Shown here piece by piece: positions 1-12,688 of a stretch of DNA of 64,000 bases. Origin of the DNA: Silene conica (taxonomy: Eukaryota; Streptophyta; Magnoliopsida; Caryophyllales; Caryophyllaceae); contig CM055314.2 of NCBI GenBank assembly GCA_029255685.2, positions 824,399 to 888,398 on the forward strand. The letters run 5' to 3'. Both the position numbers and the translations under genes were made by a program. The notes beneath the pieces were generated by a model. The model was not told the origin of the DNA. It saw only the letters and a program-made list of their open reading frames with translations, and did not search any database. The first letter of the stretch is position 1. Each line of letters begins with the position of its first letter.

Positions 1-630
1 CGGGTTAAATATTACTACTATTTTAATGTTAAATATAACTAGTATAAACACTTAAGTTAACATGTTATTCTTTCACATGTCACATTTGCGCTTAAAATAG
101 TGGTATTTTAACTCGCCTTCTTGAAAAGACGAAATTGGTCCGTCTTTCATAAATATTTTTGATTTAGAAAAGCCTGAAGAAAAAATAAGAAAAGTTATTT
201 TTATCATTAACACTTGACAGCTAGATAGCATGGACACTTCTCATAATTAGCCGTCCCGTGTTCGACACTCGGACACCCGACACTCGTTGGACACATGGCT
301 AAACATATCATAGTTTGGACGAGTAATGAAATTTTAAAAAAAATCGATTAAAAGATGAGTTTAGTTGGAAAAATGAAAATTAGTTATAGTAAATATCGAA
401 TTGTACATTTAATTATTTAGATTTAACTTCAAATACATGATAAAAATAAAATTAGTTATAGTAAATGCCGTATCCCGTGTCCTAAATTTCATGGAATACC
501 TGTGTCCCGTGTTCGTGTCGGGGTCCGTTTTAGTGCTACTTAGGCTGACAGTTGACAGTGGGTTAAAAAATCAGTCGTGAGTGGTGAGGCAATAACGAGT
601 GTTCGATAGAAGTAAGAACGACGACTGAAA
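1..630. other. Upstream region of the amidohydrolase gene, decayed repeats
   Basis: No ORF of interest. Positions 1-160 carry the end of a palindromic repeat that recurs at 36770-36950 and 50929-51128 (shared pieces such as tcacatttg, ttaaaat and aagacg...attggtccgtctt), so the window begins inside that element. Positions 240-300 and 465-540 hold short gacac/gtgtc-rich repeat remnants. The promoter of the downstream gene should lie here, but I see no element I would name with confidence. Confidence 0.4.
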
Positions 631-3600
631 ATGAAGAAACAAGTGTTTATCTCCGCCATTATCGCCATTATCGCCTCCATCATCCTTCTTAAACCTTCTT
701 CCAGTAATTATCCGACTTTGATTATGCAATTTAATTTAAATAATGGGGTTTTGGTATACTGATTGTTAACATTCAAAATTTGCAGAGAAGCCGGTTGTTG
801 CGGAGTTGTTGGTGACAAATGCTTTCATCTACACAAGTGACCCTTCTCTTCCTTTTGCTGATTCCATGGCTATTAAAGATGGCCACATTTTCAGCATTGG
901 CAACTTCTCCTCTCTCCAGGTTTTCTTCCTTCCTTCCTTTCTTCCTTTCTTTCTTTCATATCGTTGTAATACATAGTCATCCCAATCCACTATAATATTG
1001 TATTATTGTGCTGAAGCAGGAATATTATTCAGTGTTCTTCAGCTCAAACTATACTTGAAATGTTCATGTTCATGTTCATCGGAGTCTCCCACAAGCTAAA
1101 CACTTTTGAACACTTAAAAAGTGTATTTGAATTGAATGATTTGGAAGGAAAGGGAGGGGAGTGATTTGAAGGGATGGGAAATTCATTGTTTGGTTAGCAA
1201 AATGGGGTGGAAGGATTTGTAGGGAAACGGAAAATGGATTCCTCTATTTCCTTCTTCCAAGCCAATTTTTTTCCTCTCCATTGTCCCTCCCCTTCCCTCC
1301 CTTTCTTTTCCTTCCTTCTCCCTCTCCTCCCGTTCCCTCCTTTTTTACTATCCAAATACACCCTTAGGGTGTGTTTGGATAACAATTTGAGAGGGAAAGG
1401 GAGGGGAGGGAAATGGAGGGAAGGGGAAGGGAAAGGGAAAGAAAGGAAAGGGAGGGGGAATGAAGATAGGTTGTTTGGATAGTTTTCCTTCCAAATCTTG
1501 CCAACAATGAAAAGATTATAGTTTGATCTAATGGAAAGAAATTGAATCCTTCCATTTCTCTCCCCTTCTATTTCCCTCCTTCCATATATTGTAACCAAAC
1601 AATGAAAATTGAATCCCTCCTTTTCCCTCCCCTCCCCTTCCCTCCAATTCTCTCAATCCAAACACACCCTTAGGGCGTGTTTGGATAACAAAAATGGAGG
1701 GAAAGGGAGGGGAGGGAGAAGGAGGGAAGAGAAAGGGAGGGGAGGGGAAATAAATTATGGGGATTTGGATACATTTCCTTCTAAATCTCTCCTATTAGGG
1801 AGAGATTTTAATTTGTCTTGGAGGGAAGAAAATGGATCCCTCCAAATCTCTCCCCCTCCATTTCTCTTCCACCCTTATTCCCTATCCAAACAAGGGATTC
1901 TAAATCCCTTACTCTCCCTCCCTTTCTTTTCCCTCCAAAACCCCCCAATCCAAACACACCCTTAGGTTTCATAGTTTGATAATTTTAGGTTTAAGAGATA
2001 CATGAGAAGATTTCAGATTTAAGACGTTCCTAGGTGCTCCATTCTATCGTCAACTAATATTTTATTTTGTTTTCTTTCTGCTCAAGGCATTTCAAGGCCC
2101 CACAACAGAAATGCTGAATCTTAAGGGGAAAGTTGTTGTTCCTGGATTCGTAGATGCTCACTTACACTTACTCTTTGGCGGGTTACAGGTTTCTATGACA
2201 CTGTGCTTCCTTTTTCCCCTGAAAGTTGTTACATAGTCTTTCGTGTCTTTCAACCGTTTGATTTGTCTAGCAATTTAGTATGGGTACATGTTAGTACTCT
2301 GATGCTACTCAAGGTTTTGAAGGATAGAATTCATTGAATGGCTATAAAATAATGGGATTCCGGGCCAATTTGGATAGAGCATGACTTTATGCCTTGATTT
2401 TTGAAACTTAGTGTTCTTCAATGTTACTTTGGCTATTTAAAAGTTGTCCCTTTCCTTTCGTTGTGGTCTTCTGGATTATGATGGAGTAAAGCGTTTACAC
2501 AGTGATAATAATGCTTACACCCGATCCCGTTGCCCCACCATCATCAAGTGCCCTTGAAGCGCTTGCCGCTATTATTATTGTTGTTGTTCTTGTTGAAGGT
2601 TCCCGCTCTTTTCCTGATTCCATTCGGTCAGAAATGTGGTCTTAGTCTCTTACGAACACTTGAAATCAAACAAGCGAGGGTTTCCGAGGCAAGCAATAAT
2701 AACTGGCCCGTCCTGAAATATCATACAACAATAACAACATCAGAGCCTTGGTCCCAAAACCGCCCTGAAATATCATATCGAAGCAAAATGTGGAATCTCA
2801 TAGATAAAAGCTTATGGAGATTTTCAACTAAAGATTGCTGCCTGATGCTTGAATGGAATTTTGATCAGCCTGAATTTATATTTTTAGGGCAAACTGCCTG
2901 CTGCCTCTTTGAATTCTAAAATATTGCCATCAAGAAATCTAATGGAATCCGTTGTCTTGATAGTTTTTGATCTCACATTCAACAGATGGCTCGAGTGGGG
3001 CTTTATGGAGTTAGTACGAAAGAAGAATTTATAAAAAAGATTGAAGTGGAAGCTAAAAGTAAGTCATGATCACTATTTCGTTTAAACCATCAAGTCAAGG
3101 AAAAGTAAAGGCATCTGTAATGTCAAGTTGAAAACATGTATGTTGTCCTTAAATTTACACTTGTATATAGACAAATTGTCTATGACTTGTCTTGTCTTGC
3201 TTTGAGCAAAACTAGCATGGGTAGAGTGAATGCTCCTTTGTTGAGGGATACATTTTCCCAAGTTACTAAATGAATTAAAACGCGAGATATTGTTGTGGCT
3301 GGAAACTTATTAAAATAATTAAACAGTTTAGCAGGAGTGGAAGCTAATGCATGCTTTTAAACTGATATCAATATAAATAGAAGCCTTGGCAAGTTTAGGC
3401 AAAATTTGTTCAGTGAGGTTTTATTCTGTCTCTTGACTTAGTTAGAGGAACATGCATAAATGTTTCTTGAGTTCCAGAGAAATTTTGTCATATGCTATTA
3501 TAAGTCCCTCCATCTGATTTATATTGTCCTCGTTTAACTTCGTGGTCAAATGGTGTCACTTTGAACAAATTTTATCCCAAAGTAGTTCTTTTGATGACTA

Positions 3601-6600
3601 AAATAATGTTGAATTTTACATGTGTGTGGCAAGCCACCAAAGTCAAATGGGCGATCATAAATTGAGGATGGATGTAGAATATATCACTATCTATCTGGTT
3701 AAGGTTGGTTGGTCGATTTGGATTAGGTCAGGCACCAACGATGTTTTTGGTGAAACTTTTGTAGGTAAGAAAGAAGGTGCTTGGGTTTTGGGTGGTGGAT
3801 GGAGCAACAACCTTTGGGGTGGAGAACTGCCATTGACAACTTGGATAGATGATTTTACTCCTCACAATCCTGTATTGTTCATTTACATTTTGCAACTTTA
3901 TAGGGTCCATTAGAATTTCATTCTTAGAGTTGGTCTGTTTATGATAATTTACCAATCCTTGCAGGTTTGGCTATCAAGAATGGATGGTCATATGGGTTTT
4001 GCCAATTCTCTGGCCCTCAAACTTGCTGGAATTACCCGAGATACCAAAGATCCTGCAGGTGGGACCATAATGAGAACAGCAGATGGAGGTAGGTGTTCGC
4101 TTTTTCACTGAAGCATGACAAATTTTTCACACTTTATGATAGTGCTAAATGGAAATACAGTAGTGAAAGAGAGGAAATAAATTAGATTATTAACCAATTT
4201 ACATGGCTTTTTAAATACAATTAATAGATGGCATTGAGCATTTTATGAGTGAGTCAGCTATCTCACCCTGTGCTAATTGGTTTGATATCAACAGCCACTC
4301 GGACTAGTTTGTGCATAAGTAATTTACCTTGATGCTTTTAGTTCCACAAAATTATTTTGAACCTAGGAAAGAGCCACTAACCCTTCCATTCACACAGAGC
4401 CTACTGGACTGCTGATAGATGCTGCAATGCAATTGATACTTCAATTTGTCCCACAGCCTTCAATTGACGAAAGGAGGGAAGCGTTGTTAAGGGCCAGCAG
4501 TTATGCTTTGACAAAAGGAGTGACAACAGTGGTTGATTTGGGAAGATATTTTCCTGGCTCTTCAACGGAGTTCTCATGGCAAGATTTTACAGGTATCAGA
4601 TTATGGAAAGGAAACTTAAAACTTAGATGGATCTTAATCTGTCAGACACTTGTTTAGTTAATTTTTTTGATTATTCGATTTTTAAAGCTATTCTTGGTCA
4701 CTTACAAGTTACAAATAGACTGTCAAACAGGTCGGGCGGCCGGGTTACGAGTTCAGTTATTTTGGGTTTGGATAGACTATGTGTCACATGTATTTCGGGT
4801 TTGGAAAATACGGGTTTTTACTTGTCGGGTGTATATAAGTTCGGGTTGGGTTAGGTTCGAAATATGGGTTGATTAATGCTTTTTCAGGAATGTTTATTTA
4901 TTTTATTTTTTAGTTGAAGTATAGTTATTCTCAAATTTCATACTTGCCTAGTATATGATATAGTTAAGGGTAAACCTTGGCAAATGTTATTTCGCTATTA
5001 TTCATATTAACAGTTTAAAAACTGATAGTTAAGCGCACGATAGAGAGCCTAAGAGTAATCTCATAAATTTTTTTGTTGGTGCTAATAATCTCATAATAAT
5101 AAGGGAACTTTTGTTATCTCATAATAATGAGGGATTGGCTCATCTCAGACTGATAAGTAATATTTCTAGGTTTGGGTTGGAAAAAGTGGGTTATTTCGGG
5201 TTATTTTTCGTTCGGTTTATGGGTAGGTTATGGGGTCCAGTCATTTTTTAGAAATCTACTTAAAGTAGGCCACAGTACATATCGGATATCCGATCCAAAG
5301 TGTTTATTCGAATTGGATATCCATATTATAAATTGTTAAAATCAGATATCCGTTTCCAAATCTTTCGGATATCCAAAATAATCGGACCGGGTGCAAATAT
5401 GAATCAGATATCCATCTTTTGGAATTTAGTTGAATAATTAAATTCAAAACATTGTTCGTATTCATCATCTTGTATGATGATTTGATTTTGTTTCTCTACT
5501 CTAATAATCTCGACATAAAATTTAAGCACCATTTATCTGTTTTTGTGATATAACCATATTTTAGGTTGTATCCTTATGCATAAAGATAATCAATTCGGTC
5601 GCACCACGAAAGAAGTTTGATGCTTTGATAATTTCTTCATGTAAAAGAGTCCAATTTATGAATTTTATGTTTTTAGCGATAGTAGTTAAAGTTTCAAAAA
5701 CACGAAAAAAAAGAACAATTCCAAAATAATAGATAACCGTACGAACATTCTAATAACCCCATTAGAAGGATCACAATCTTGATATGTCAACTAGCTGAGT
5801 TGGTAAAGTCATGAGTGGTGGTGCTCATGACCTGCGTTCAAATCGCGTCAGCATCAAAATCGCCTTTGTGGCTCCCTTACACCAAAAAAAAGAAGGATCA
5901 CAGTCTAAAATTAAAAAGACTCGTAAAATCAAAAATTAATATTAAACTACAAGAATAATTAATATATAAGGGGAATATATATTTTCGGATAGGATCAAAA
6001 TTCTAAATGTTTTGCGGATCGCATATCCAAAATTTCGGATTGGATATTAAACTACAAGAATAATTAATATGGATAAAATCGGATCGGATAGCCGATCCAA
6101 TCATAATTTGCGGGTCGCATATCCATAATTTCGAATCAAATTCGGAGCAGATAGCAGATAATCGAATTTTTTGCTTGATCCTACTTACAAGCTTTTCACA
6201 ATCTATAACATGTCTTAGTATTGTTTTAAGTGAATTGAATGCCCGAATTTCAGGGATGTGATAATTTCAATTCCATCCTCCTCATATCAATTAATAGTGT
6301 TGGCGGACAGTCAAATATTGGTTTCAACACTGATCCCGGATCGGTCATCAGGTCCTAATCTTGGTTGTTTTGCCATAATTGTGGCTTATGTAATTATGCT
6401 GCCTCAAAATGTGGTTGAGGACTTAGGTAACTCCCAGATACTTTACAATGTCGCCATGATATACAATGTCACAGCCTAGATTCAATGCCACGCGTGTGGT
6501 GACATGTATTATTCAACTTCAGCTCCATGTTGATAGTCAGTTCTGTGCAAGTGAAATTCTGCAGTATATTACTGGTAATTCTAAATGAGGATAAAAGAGT

Positions 6601-9600
6601 AGCATTGCTGTACTATTATTGCACTATTGCTACACAAATTTAAATTTTGGATCTGTTATGCTTATGAAGATATCAGTAAGATGTGCGCTGAGTTATATTA
6701 TAATATGTCCCATTCATGTTTCTGCAGATATCTATAGTTGGGCAGCAGAATCTGCGAATATGATGATTAGAGTTTGCGTGTTTTTTCCTATCCAAACTTG
6801 GTCGCGCTTGGCTGTATACATTCATACATTTCTCTTTTATTTATTTGTTCTATTTTGGTCTTGAGAGATCTTTATTTTAGTCTATAAAATATTATGTGTA
6901 TTACATGAATCAGGAGCTCAAGAAGAGGACAGGTGATTCTGTTAACCAGTGGCTTTACCTTGGTGGTGTCAAGGCTTTTATTGATGGGTCACTGGGATCA
7001 AACAGTGCCCTATTTTATGAGGTAAGCATTTAGGTGAAACTGATGTGTCTTTAAATAGATAGGAAATAAATCATTGCGGGGTGTTATAGGTTCTCATGCC
7101 CTAGGCTCGAAACCCATGAACATCAAAACTATTCTTGTGAGCTTCTGGCTTCCTCTAAAAATAAAAAAGTAAAAGGAAAACTAAGTTGTAACGATCTATT
7201 ATATGCTTGTTCTTACATATTATGCGTCTAATACATTTTTTTTTCAGAAATTACTACCCTATTAATCCTATAATTTGTTACATAAAATGAACTTTGAAAC
7301 TTTGTAAGTATTTTCGACATCTTTCGCACACTACATTAATTTGGTTAGCCATTAAAAAGGCATAAAGGATTGTAACTAAAAATCAACGCATTGTTTTTTA
7401 AAAGAGAAAATTAAACAAACTAAAACCAATGAGAAATTACTTAAAAATCTGAATGGTGGTCGTTTTATCTACCTATTAGTAACAGAAGTGTCACAATAGG
7501 TAGTATTAGTTCAGGGAAAAAAATTATACTTCAGGTAGTAGTATTTTGGTAAGAAATGTGTATAATAGGTACAATCAACAATTTAGCTTAGAAATATAAT
7601 GATTTTTTTTAATGGTAGAATTTTTCTCTAACTGGTGCTTAATGCTTTTGGTGATTGGTGAAATTCGCGATTCTTTTCTCCAAGCTTAAATTGCGTGATG
7701 TTCTATCTTTTAGATTCTGTCATTTCTAGATGTCATTATAGTTTCAACAGTCTTTAATGGCAAAATGGCATTGTCTTAGCTTAAACATTTACGTGGTCGT
7801 TTAATTTGCTATAGGAATTACAATGCTTAGGTAATCTTGTTCCACATGATTTTCTACTTCAGATGTGGAAAAGAACATGTTTGGTTGTATGTTGGGGGTG
7901 GCTATATCCATCTTTCTTTTGAACTCAACCATTCATGTAGTACGTCCAGCTTACCTAGGGAAGGAAGCCAAACAACATGACCTTTTTTTTTTTTTTTTTT
8001 TTCATATAGCCATATGTTAATGATCCCGAGACATCTGGCCTTCAAGTGATGGACCTGGACACCCTAACCAACATGACTATATCTTCTGACAATTCTGGAT
8101 TGCAGGTGATTCCTCATTATTTTCATCTAAAATATTTGTGTTTACATGTAAATAGAATAGCCCTTTAAAATGTGTACACTCTCATAGACTCATACTACAG
8201 GTTGCTGTTCATGCAATTGGTGATAAAGCAAATGACTTAATCCTGGACATGTATGAGTTAGTAGCTCATACAAATGGAATCAAGGATAGGAGATTTAGGG
8301 TAAGAAGGTTTGATATGACGGAGTTTAGGACTTCCTACATCCCAAATTTATTGTCCTCATGTGACTCTAAGGGCCAACTGATGTCAACTTTGTATATATG
8401 CCGTGTTGCCAAGATCGGTCATGTTTGATTTATCAACCCTAATAATTTATCATTTTTATATGGTTGTATATTGTGAGAAATTATCGTCAGAGTTTACATC
8501 GTTTAGCTGTGACAGTTAAATGAGGACAATATAAATGGGACGGAGGGAGTAGTTGGCTCAACAAAAGTTTCTGCATTTACTTTCTTACTGGTCAATTAGG
8601 TAAATCTGTGATTTTGGTGACTTTAGATTGAGCATGCTCAGCATTTGGCACCTGATTCAATTGTTCGGTTTGGCAAACAAGGGGTTGTTGCTTCTGTACA
8701 GGTGATTCTGAATTTGTTTTAATCTGTTCATCGATTTCTCCCCAACTCTCTGATGTAATTTTGCTTTCTATTGGATGTCAAATCTTGGAAACAAACAGTC
8801 CTCTATGAGTAATGAAACAGTGTTGCGGTAATGTTATAGTCAGAGTTGGGAGATTTCAAGTTACACGATGATGGTTATGATAGAAGAATGAGTCTTGATC
8901 TTCTAACAATAAATCCTATTTGGCAAGTCAAACTTTGAGCTTCATTTTAAAAGCCTCTATTTTTATTTTGAAAGTGTTAAACGCTAAAACCCACAAATGT
9001 GATCGTAACATTATGGCAAGACCGTCCAACACAAATTGCAAATTTCTTCCTCTCTCATTTTCCACGGAGAAAATCATATGTAATTTGCCTTCTGACTTGA
9101 ATGCTTTTGCGTGCTTCTTAATCCATTTTGTTGCGGATTTTACAGCCACTGCACCTTCTTGATGATGCAAATTATGCAGCAACAAAATTGGGGAAGGAGC
9201 GAGCCGAGAAAGGATCTTATCTCTTCCATACCCTTAAGAAAAGTCATTCCTTATTAGCTTTTGGCTCTGATTGGCCTGTAAGATCTTTGACTCGATCTAT
9301 GTTCTGTTTTCATTGGTTCAACTTCTTCTCTAAGTGCCTAGTCGTGATGAACTCTTAGGAGTGTTATGCCAATGGCCTGGTTCTTGGTAGTTTTGATGTC
9401 TTCAGTTATGGATTTTCAGGTTGCAGATCTTGATCCTATGAATACAATTAGGGCAGCGGTGAAGAGAATTCCACCAGCATGGGAGGCACCGTGGATACCA
9501 TCAGAACGTGTCACATTCATTGATGCCCTAGATGCGTAAGTCTCATCAGTTTGTCCACGCATTTTATTTTGCACTTGGACTTTCGCTTCATGTTGTGTAC

Positions 9601-10521
9601 TGACAAGACACTCTTAGTTCAGACACGACACTTGTCACATCAGTTTTACAGAGATGTGATTTCATCTCAAAATAGCATGTCTAACACTCCGACATGGACA
9701 TGATGTACGATACTTGCATTGGAGTTTGATTAACATAGTGCCTTAAACCTATGCGCCTATGGCGTTAAGTCTTGTCCGCACCACCTAATCTGTAACCAAG
9801 CCTTGAAGGTTTTGAAGGTTACCTCAATTCAATTTGAATATGCCGCATGGCCGATTCCAAGATAATGTCTTATACTCCCTCCTACCCATTATAATGTCCT
9901 ATTGTATATTTCCGTTTATTCGTCAAAGTGTCCCATTGTCCATTTTTAGTAAGTTTTTTACCAATTTTTTACCATTTTACCCTTATTAATTTTCATTTAT
10001 TACTCACCCACCCACCCATTGCCCTACTTACTTTATACAAATCGTAACACCCTCTCTCCAATCTACATACCCTGCTCAACCAAAATATTAAACAACTAAT
10101 ATCTCATAAATTTTGTCCTTTCATCACAATGGGACATTATAAATGGGTAGGAGGGAGTAGCAAGGATTTAATAGCAGCAAGTTAAATCAACGAGAAATAA
10201 AGATTCCATACATGCGATTTGGACCTTTTCCAACTTCGTTCCGACTTGGTTGCCAGGAATATGTTCTCTTGTGTTCGTGCCTTCATATATGAAAATAATT
10301 CTTGATCGCTGTAAGTGACTCGTACATGCAGGCACACCATCTCCGCTGCTTTTTCATGTAATCTCGACAAAAACATAGGATCATTGTCTCCTGGAAAACT
10401 GGCAGATTTTGTTGTATTATCAACTAACTCGTGGGAGAGCCTCGAAGAAGAAGCCTTTGCTTCCATTGAGGCTACATATGTTGGAGGAGTAAAAGCATAT
10501 TCTACCAAGGACGTGATATAA
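631..10521 (+). CDS. LAF3: LAF3-like amidohydrolase (YtcJ family), 15 exons, 569 aa
   Basis: Exons: 631-703, 786-919, 2087-2188, 2986-3058, 3765-3871, 3965-4088, 4398-4592, 6728-6813, 6914-7021, 8010-8105, 8201-8299, 8627-8701, 9146-9277, 9420-9535, 10332-10521. All introns are GT-AG and the joined frame is open for 1710 nt. Seen: a hydrophobic Ile/Leu-rich N-terminus (about residues 5-20, signal anchor or signal peptide), then an amidohydrolase-3 fold with DAHLHLL (H94, H96), [10 protein letters not shown] (K318, probable carboxylated lysine), [11 protein letters not shown] (H370), IEHAQHLAP (H402, H405) and FGSDWPV (D466). These are the expected metal and catalytic positions. The C-terminus carries the usual [14 protein letters not shown]. 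Known: Arabidopsis LAF3 is a perinuclear protein needed for phytochrome A far-red signalling; the substrate of plant members is not established. Length matches the family. Introns, especially the second, seventh and ninth, are swollen by transposons. The acceptor before exon 3 is AAG rather than CAG. The family call is firm; orthology to LAF3 itself is inferred. Confidence 0.93.
1117..1363. mobile_element. MITE, PIF/Harbinger-like (copy A of three in tandem)
   Basis: This is the first and most decayed of three adjacent purine/pyrimidine-rich elements in intron 2 of the LAF3-like gene. The left end is weak (aaaagtgtatttgaat, after a TTA at 1114-1116). The right end is clear: atccaaatacaccc followed by TTA at 1364-1366. 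The interior has GGGAGGG runs on the left and CCCTCC runs on the right, so it can fold back on itself. Confidence 0.6.
1367..1669. mobile_element. MITE, PIF/Harbinger-like (copy B)
   Basis: Terminal inverted repeats gggtgtgtttggat and atccaaacacaccc, flanked by TTA on both sides (1364-1366 and 1670-1672), which is the 3 bp target preferred by PIF/Harbinger. The interior is an imperfect foldback of GGGAGGGAAA and its complement. It shares its flanking TTA with copies A and C. Confidence 0.8.
1673..1961. mobile_element. MITE, PIF/Harbinger-like (copy C)
   Basis: Same family as the preceding two: ends ggcgtgtttggat and atccaaacacaccc, TTA at 1670-1672 and 1962-1964. It abuts copy B through a single shared TTA, which suggests repeated insertion into the TTA created by an earlier copy. 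Confidence 0.8.
5255..6195. mobile_element. Decayed element rich in cggatatcc motifs, intron 7 of the LAF3-like gene
   Basis: Recurrent cggatatcc/ggatcgg motifs on both sides (5280-5420 and 5980-6150), with loosely inverted ends (cttaaagtagg near 5260, cctacttacaag near 6180), suggest a non-autonomous DNA transposon. The exact borders and superfamily are not clear. A SINE has inserted into it at 5780-5890. Confidence 0.4.
5780..5890 (+). mobile_element. tRNA-derived SINE with 16 bp target-site duplication
   Basis: A short element with a textbook internal RNA polymerase III promoter: A box tagctgagttgg near 5792 and B-box-like gttcaaatcg near 5840. It ends in a short A-rich tail and is flanked by agaaggatcacaatct (5764-5779) and agaaggatcacagtct (5891-5906), 15 of 16 identical. 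The head resembles a tRNA but the rest does not fold as one, so this is a SINE and not a tRNA gene. The near-perfect duplication implies a fairly recent insertion. Confidence 0.85.
8331..8549. mobile_element. Stowaway-like MITE, left end decayed
   Basis: Right end ggacggagggag followed by TA. The left end cttcctacatccc is a mutated copy of the complementary terminus, followed on both arms by the shared attgtcctcat inward sequence. It lies in intron 11 of the LAF3-like gene. Confidence 0.65.
9875..10157. mobile_element. Stowaway MITE in the last intron of the LAF3-like gene
   Basis: Termini ctccctcctacccattataa and ttataaatgggtaggaggg (plus ag) are inverted repeats of about 25 bp, flanked by TA at 9873-9874 and 10158-10159, the Tc1/Mariner target. 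The ends are almost intact, so this copy is younger than the one at 8331-8549. Confidence 0.88.
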
Positions 10522-11363
10522 GAAATCAGTATTCTTGGCAGATGTAGGATTCTGTAACGCTTACAAAACAGGCCGGAGAAGATCCATAGGAGGCGCAGTC
10601 GCGCAGATGGTGTTCTCGGCATCTTGGTGATACGTAGCCTAGCTTGAATTAATGTCTTAGAGAGATATATTTGCTTTTTCATTTTTTTTTTAAAAAACAA
10701 TCTGTATGTAAAGGGTTGAATCGGTACCACTTTTACTTCCAACTAGTTTAATGACCCGTGCTAATTCGATTATAATTTAATATAGTTTGTAGATTCAATT
10801 GTCCAAAATTATCTCATTTCAATATTAAAATTTTATCAAGTTACATCATTATATAAATTTTTATTAAAAAGCTACTTAAAAATTGATTAAATGTCATATA
10901 GACATCGACAAAATACCACTTATCACGTCATGCCCTATATATAATTGTCCAATTTACTAGCTAGGATTAACTGATAAGCATTGTGAATGTAGTATTATTG
11001 TCCGTCGGATTAATACTAAGAAGATTAATACTAAGAAGAGCTTATAGCGACCTCATGCTAAACAGTTAAACACTCGACTAAAGTTACATAGACACGTGCC
11101 TTTAAGTAATCAATCTTAGTTATATCCCAAGAGCCGTAAATAGAAATATTTCGATAGGGCTCGCGCTATTCTGTTGATGTAATTTCTCATTATGGTTGTC
11201 AAAAAAAAAAGATATTTATTGTACACCCCGGCTAGCTTGCAAGTGGAAGGACAAGTAAAAAGGGTAGGTGGGAGGGGTTGTGACTTGTGAGAGGTCACAA
11301 GTTTGTAACCGTCACAAGCAAGACAGACTGTTCATTGTGAGCCAAAATCGTTATTCTTTTTAA

Positions 11364-11582
11364 GGTTTTGTTCTTTCTGGCTTAATTTCAGCTCCTTTCA
11401 ATTTTGGTTGGTTGTATTCCGTTAAGTTTTATTTTAATTTAATCAATTATTTTCAATTAATCTCTTTACAAAAGTAACTTTAAATTCAACTAAATTCACT
11501 CGACCGCAGTTCCACTCAATTTAGTTCAATTAAGTTCTCCAATTTATTCAATTCAATTCGTTTCAGCCGAAAAAAACAGGCC
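11364..11582. mobile_element. PIF/Harbinger-like MITE, 'gttctttctggctt' family
   Basis: Flanked by TAA at 11361-11363 and 11583-11585. It begins ggttttgttctttctggc and ends gccgaaaaaaacaggcc. Related copies of about 223 bp lie at 13107-13325 (left end lost), 23475-23697, 49937-50159 and 51816-52041, making this the most clearly repeated family in the window. Confidence 0.82.
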
Positions 11583-11890
11583 TAAATATATTTAATATCG
11601 GCTTAACTACAATAAATCCAATCAACATGTGACTCCATAACTTTTCATCTGTCCATAAGTAATTGAATTTGACCCGATTTGAAATTGACCTGACCCAACC
11701 CAACACTCTAATTACGGACTTAAACTTGAGCCGATTTAAAAAAACTTGATAATAACAGATCCGAAAGATATGTTGAATTTGAAATAATCAAATCCAAGTT
11801 GATGTAATCGAATTGTTACAAACTCGAAATAATATGAGCGGCACAAATTATCATTTGCGTCCGTCACAAGCTTGCAGTATACATCTACAC

Positions 11891-12564
11891 TAGAGCCGAT
11901 CATCTCCGGCCAACCCGTCCAGCCCGCTATTGAAGTGGGCTTGGACTCGTAAAATATCTAAAAAAATGGGTAACGGACAAGTTTATGTAGGCCCGCTATT
12001 TTAACGGACGGGTACGGACTAAATAAATATGTCCATGGGAAGCCCGCTAAGCCCGCTAATACTATTATTCTCTCTTTTTATTTCCGGTGCTCAGATAAAA
12101 AGGTAATAAACTGATAATAAACTAATAAATAAATTAGTAACATAAGTCAAAACCCCTTCAAATTCCTACCTATTTCCTATGTCTAAGTCTCTAATGCTCC
12201 TAACTTTCTAGATTCCTTCCTATATCCGCGTACCAAGTAACTACTTACTAGTAACTACATACAATACGCCTCATTGTTATCTAAATCTTACTATTTCCAA
12301 GTTTACATTTCGGATTTTCGGCCTACTTATAGTTTTTGTAACACATTTTTTTATGTATTATATTAGGTTTATTAATGAACTTCTATGTCGATTTTAAGTT
12401 CCATAAGCCCGCGGGCAAGCCCGCCAATTAGTAATGGGCGGATATGGGCAGTGGCAATAGGCCCGCTATAGCGGGTACGGACACAAAAATTAAGCCCGTC
12501 GGCCACATTTTTATAGGTTAGGCCCGGCCCGCGTCCGGCCCTAGCCCGCAAACGATCAGCTCTA
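11891..12564. mobile_element. hAT-like MITE, GC-rich, with 8 bp target duplication
   Basis: Ends tagagccgatc and gatcagctcta are inverted repeats, flanked by atctacac on both sides (11883-11890 and 12565-12572). Both outer thirds are full of gcccgc/gcgggc motifs in inverse orientation, while the centre is AT-rich. The 8 bp duplication and TAGAGC terminus point to hAT. Confidence 0.85.
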
Positions 12565-12688
12565 ATCTACACAATTGGGAGCTATTCGAACCGTCGTGGG
12601 CTACCAGGGAGACTTATTGTATGAGCGGAGCTGAGCTTTTAGCATCAAATATCTGAGTGTTAATACTTAGTACTCGTAATAGGGAAGC

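Larger units (their letters stand above)
10522..12688. other. Intergenic region between genes 1 and 2, filled with MITEs
   Basis: No coding signal. From the left: a Helitron-like 3' end on the minus strand (ctag at 10743-10746), AT-rich sequence, and a possible LINE/SINE tail ending in poly(A) near 11200. Then comes a fragment of the caagcaagac Mutator-like family around 11270-11326, followed by the two complete MITEs listed separately (11364-11582 and 11891-12564). The promoter of the next gene lies within about 120 bp to the right of the hAT element. Confidence 0.5.

Noticed and set aside
1194-1965. Several overlapping ORFs in both orientations near 1.2-2.0 kb
   Set aside because: They are translations of the polypurine/polypyrimidine arms of the MITE array, rich in Gly-Arg-Lys or Pro-Ser-Leu, not proteins.
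2530-2919. 129-codon ORF inside intron 3 of the LAF3-like gene
   Set aside because: Low-complexity Leu/Pro-rich start and no family resemblance; part of the sequence matches an Au-like SINE fragment, so it is chance.
5792-5860. Possible tRNA gene
   Set aside because: The A and B boxes are present but acceptor and anticodon stems do not form, and the flanking 16 bp duplication shows a SINE.
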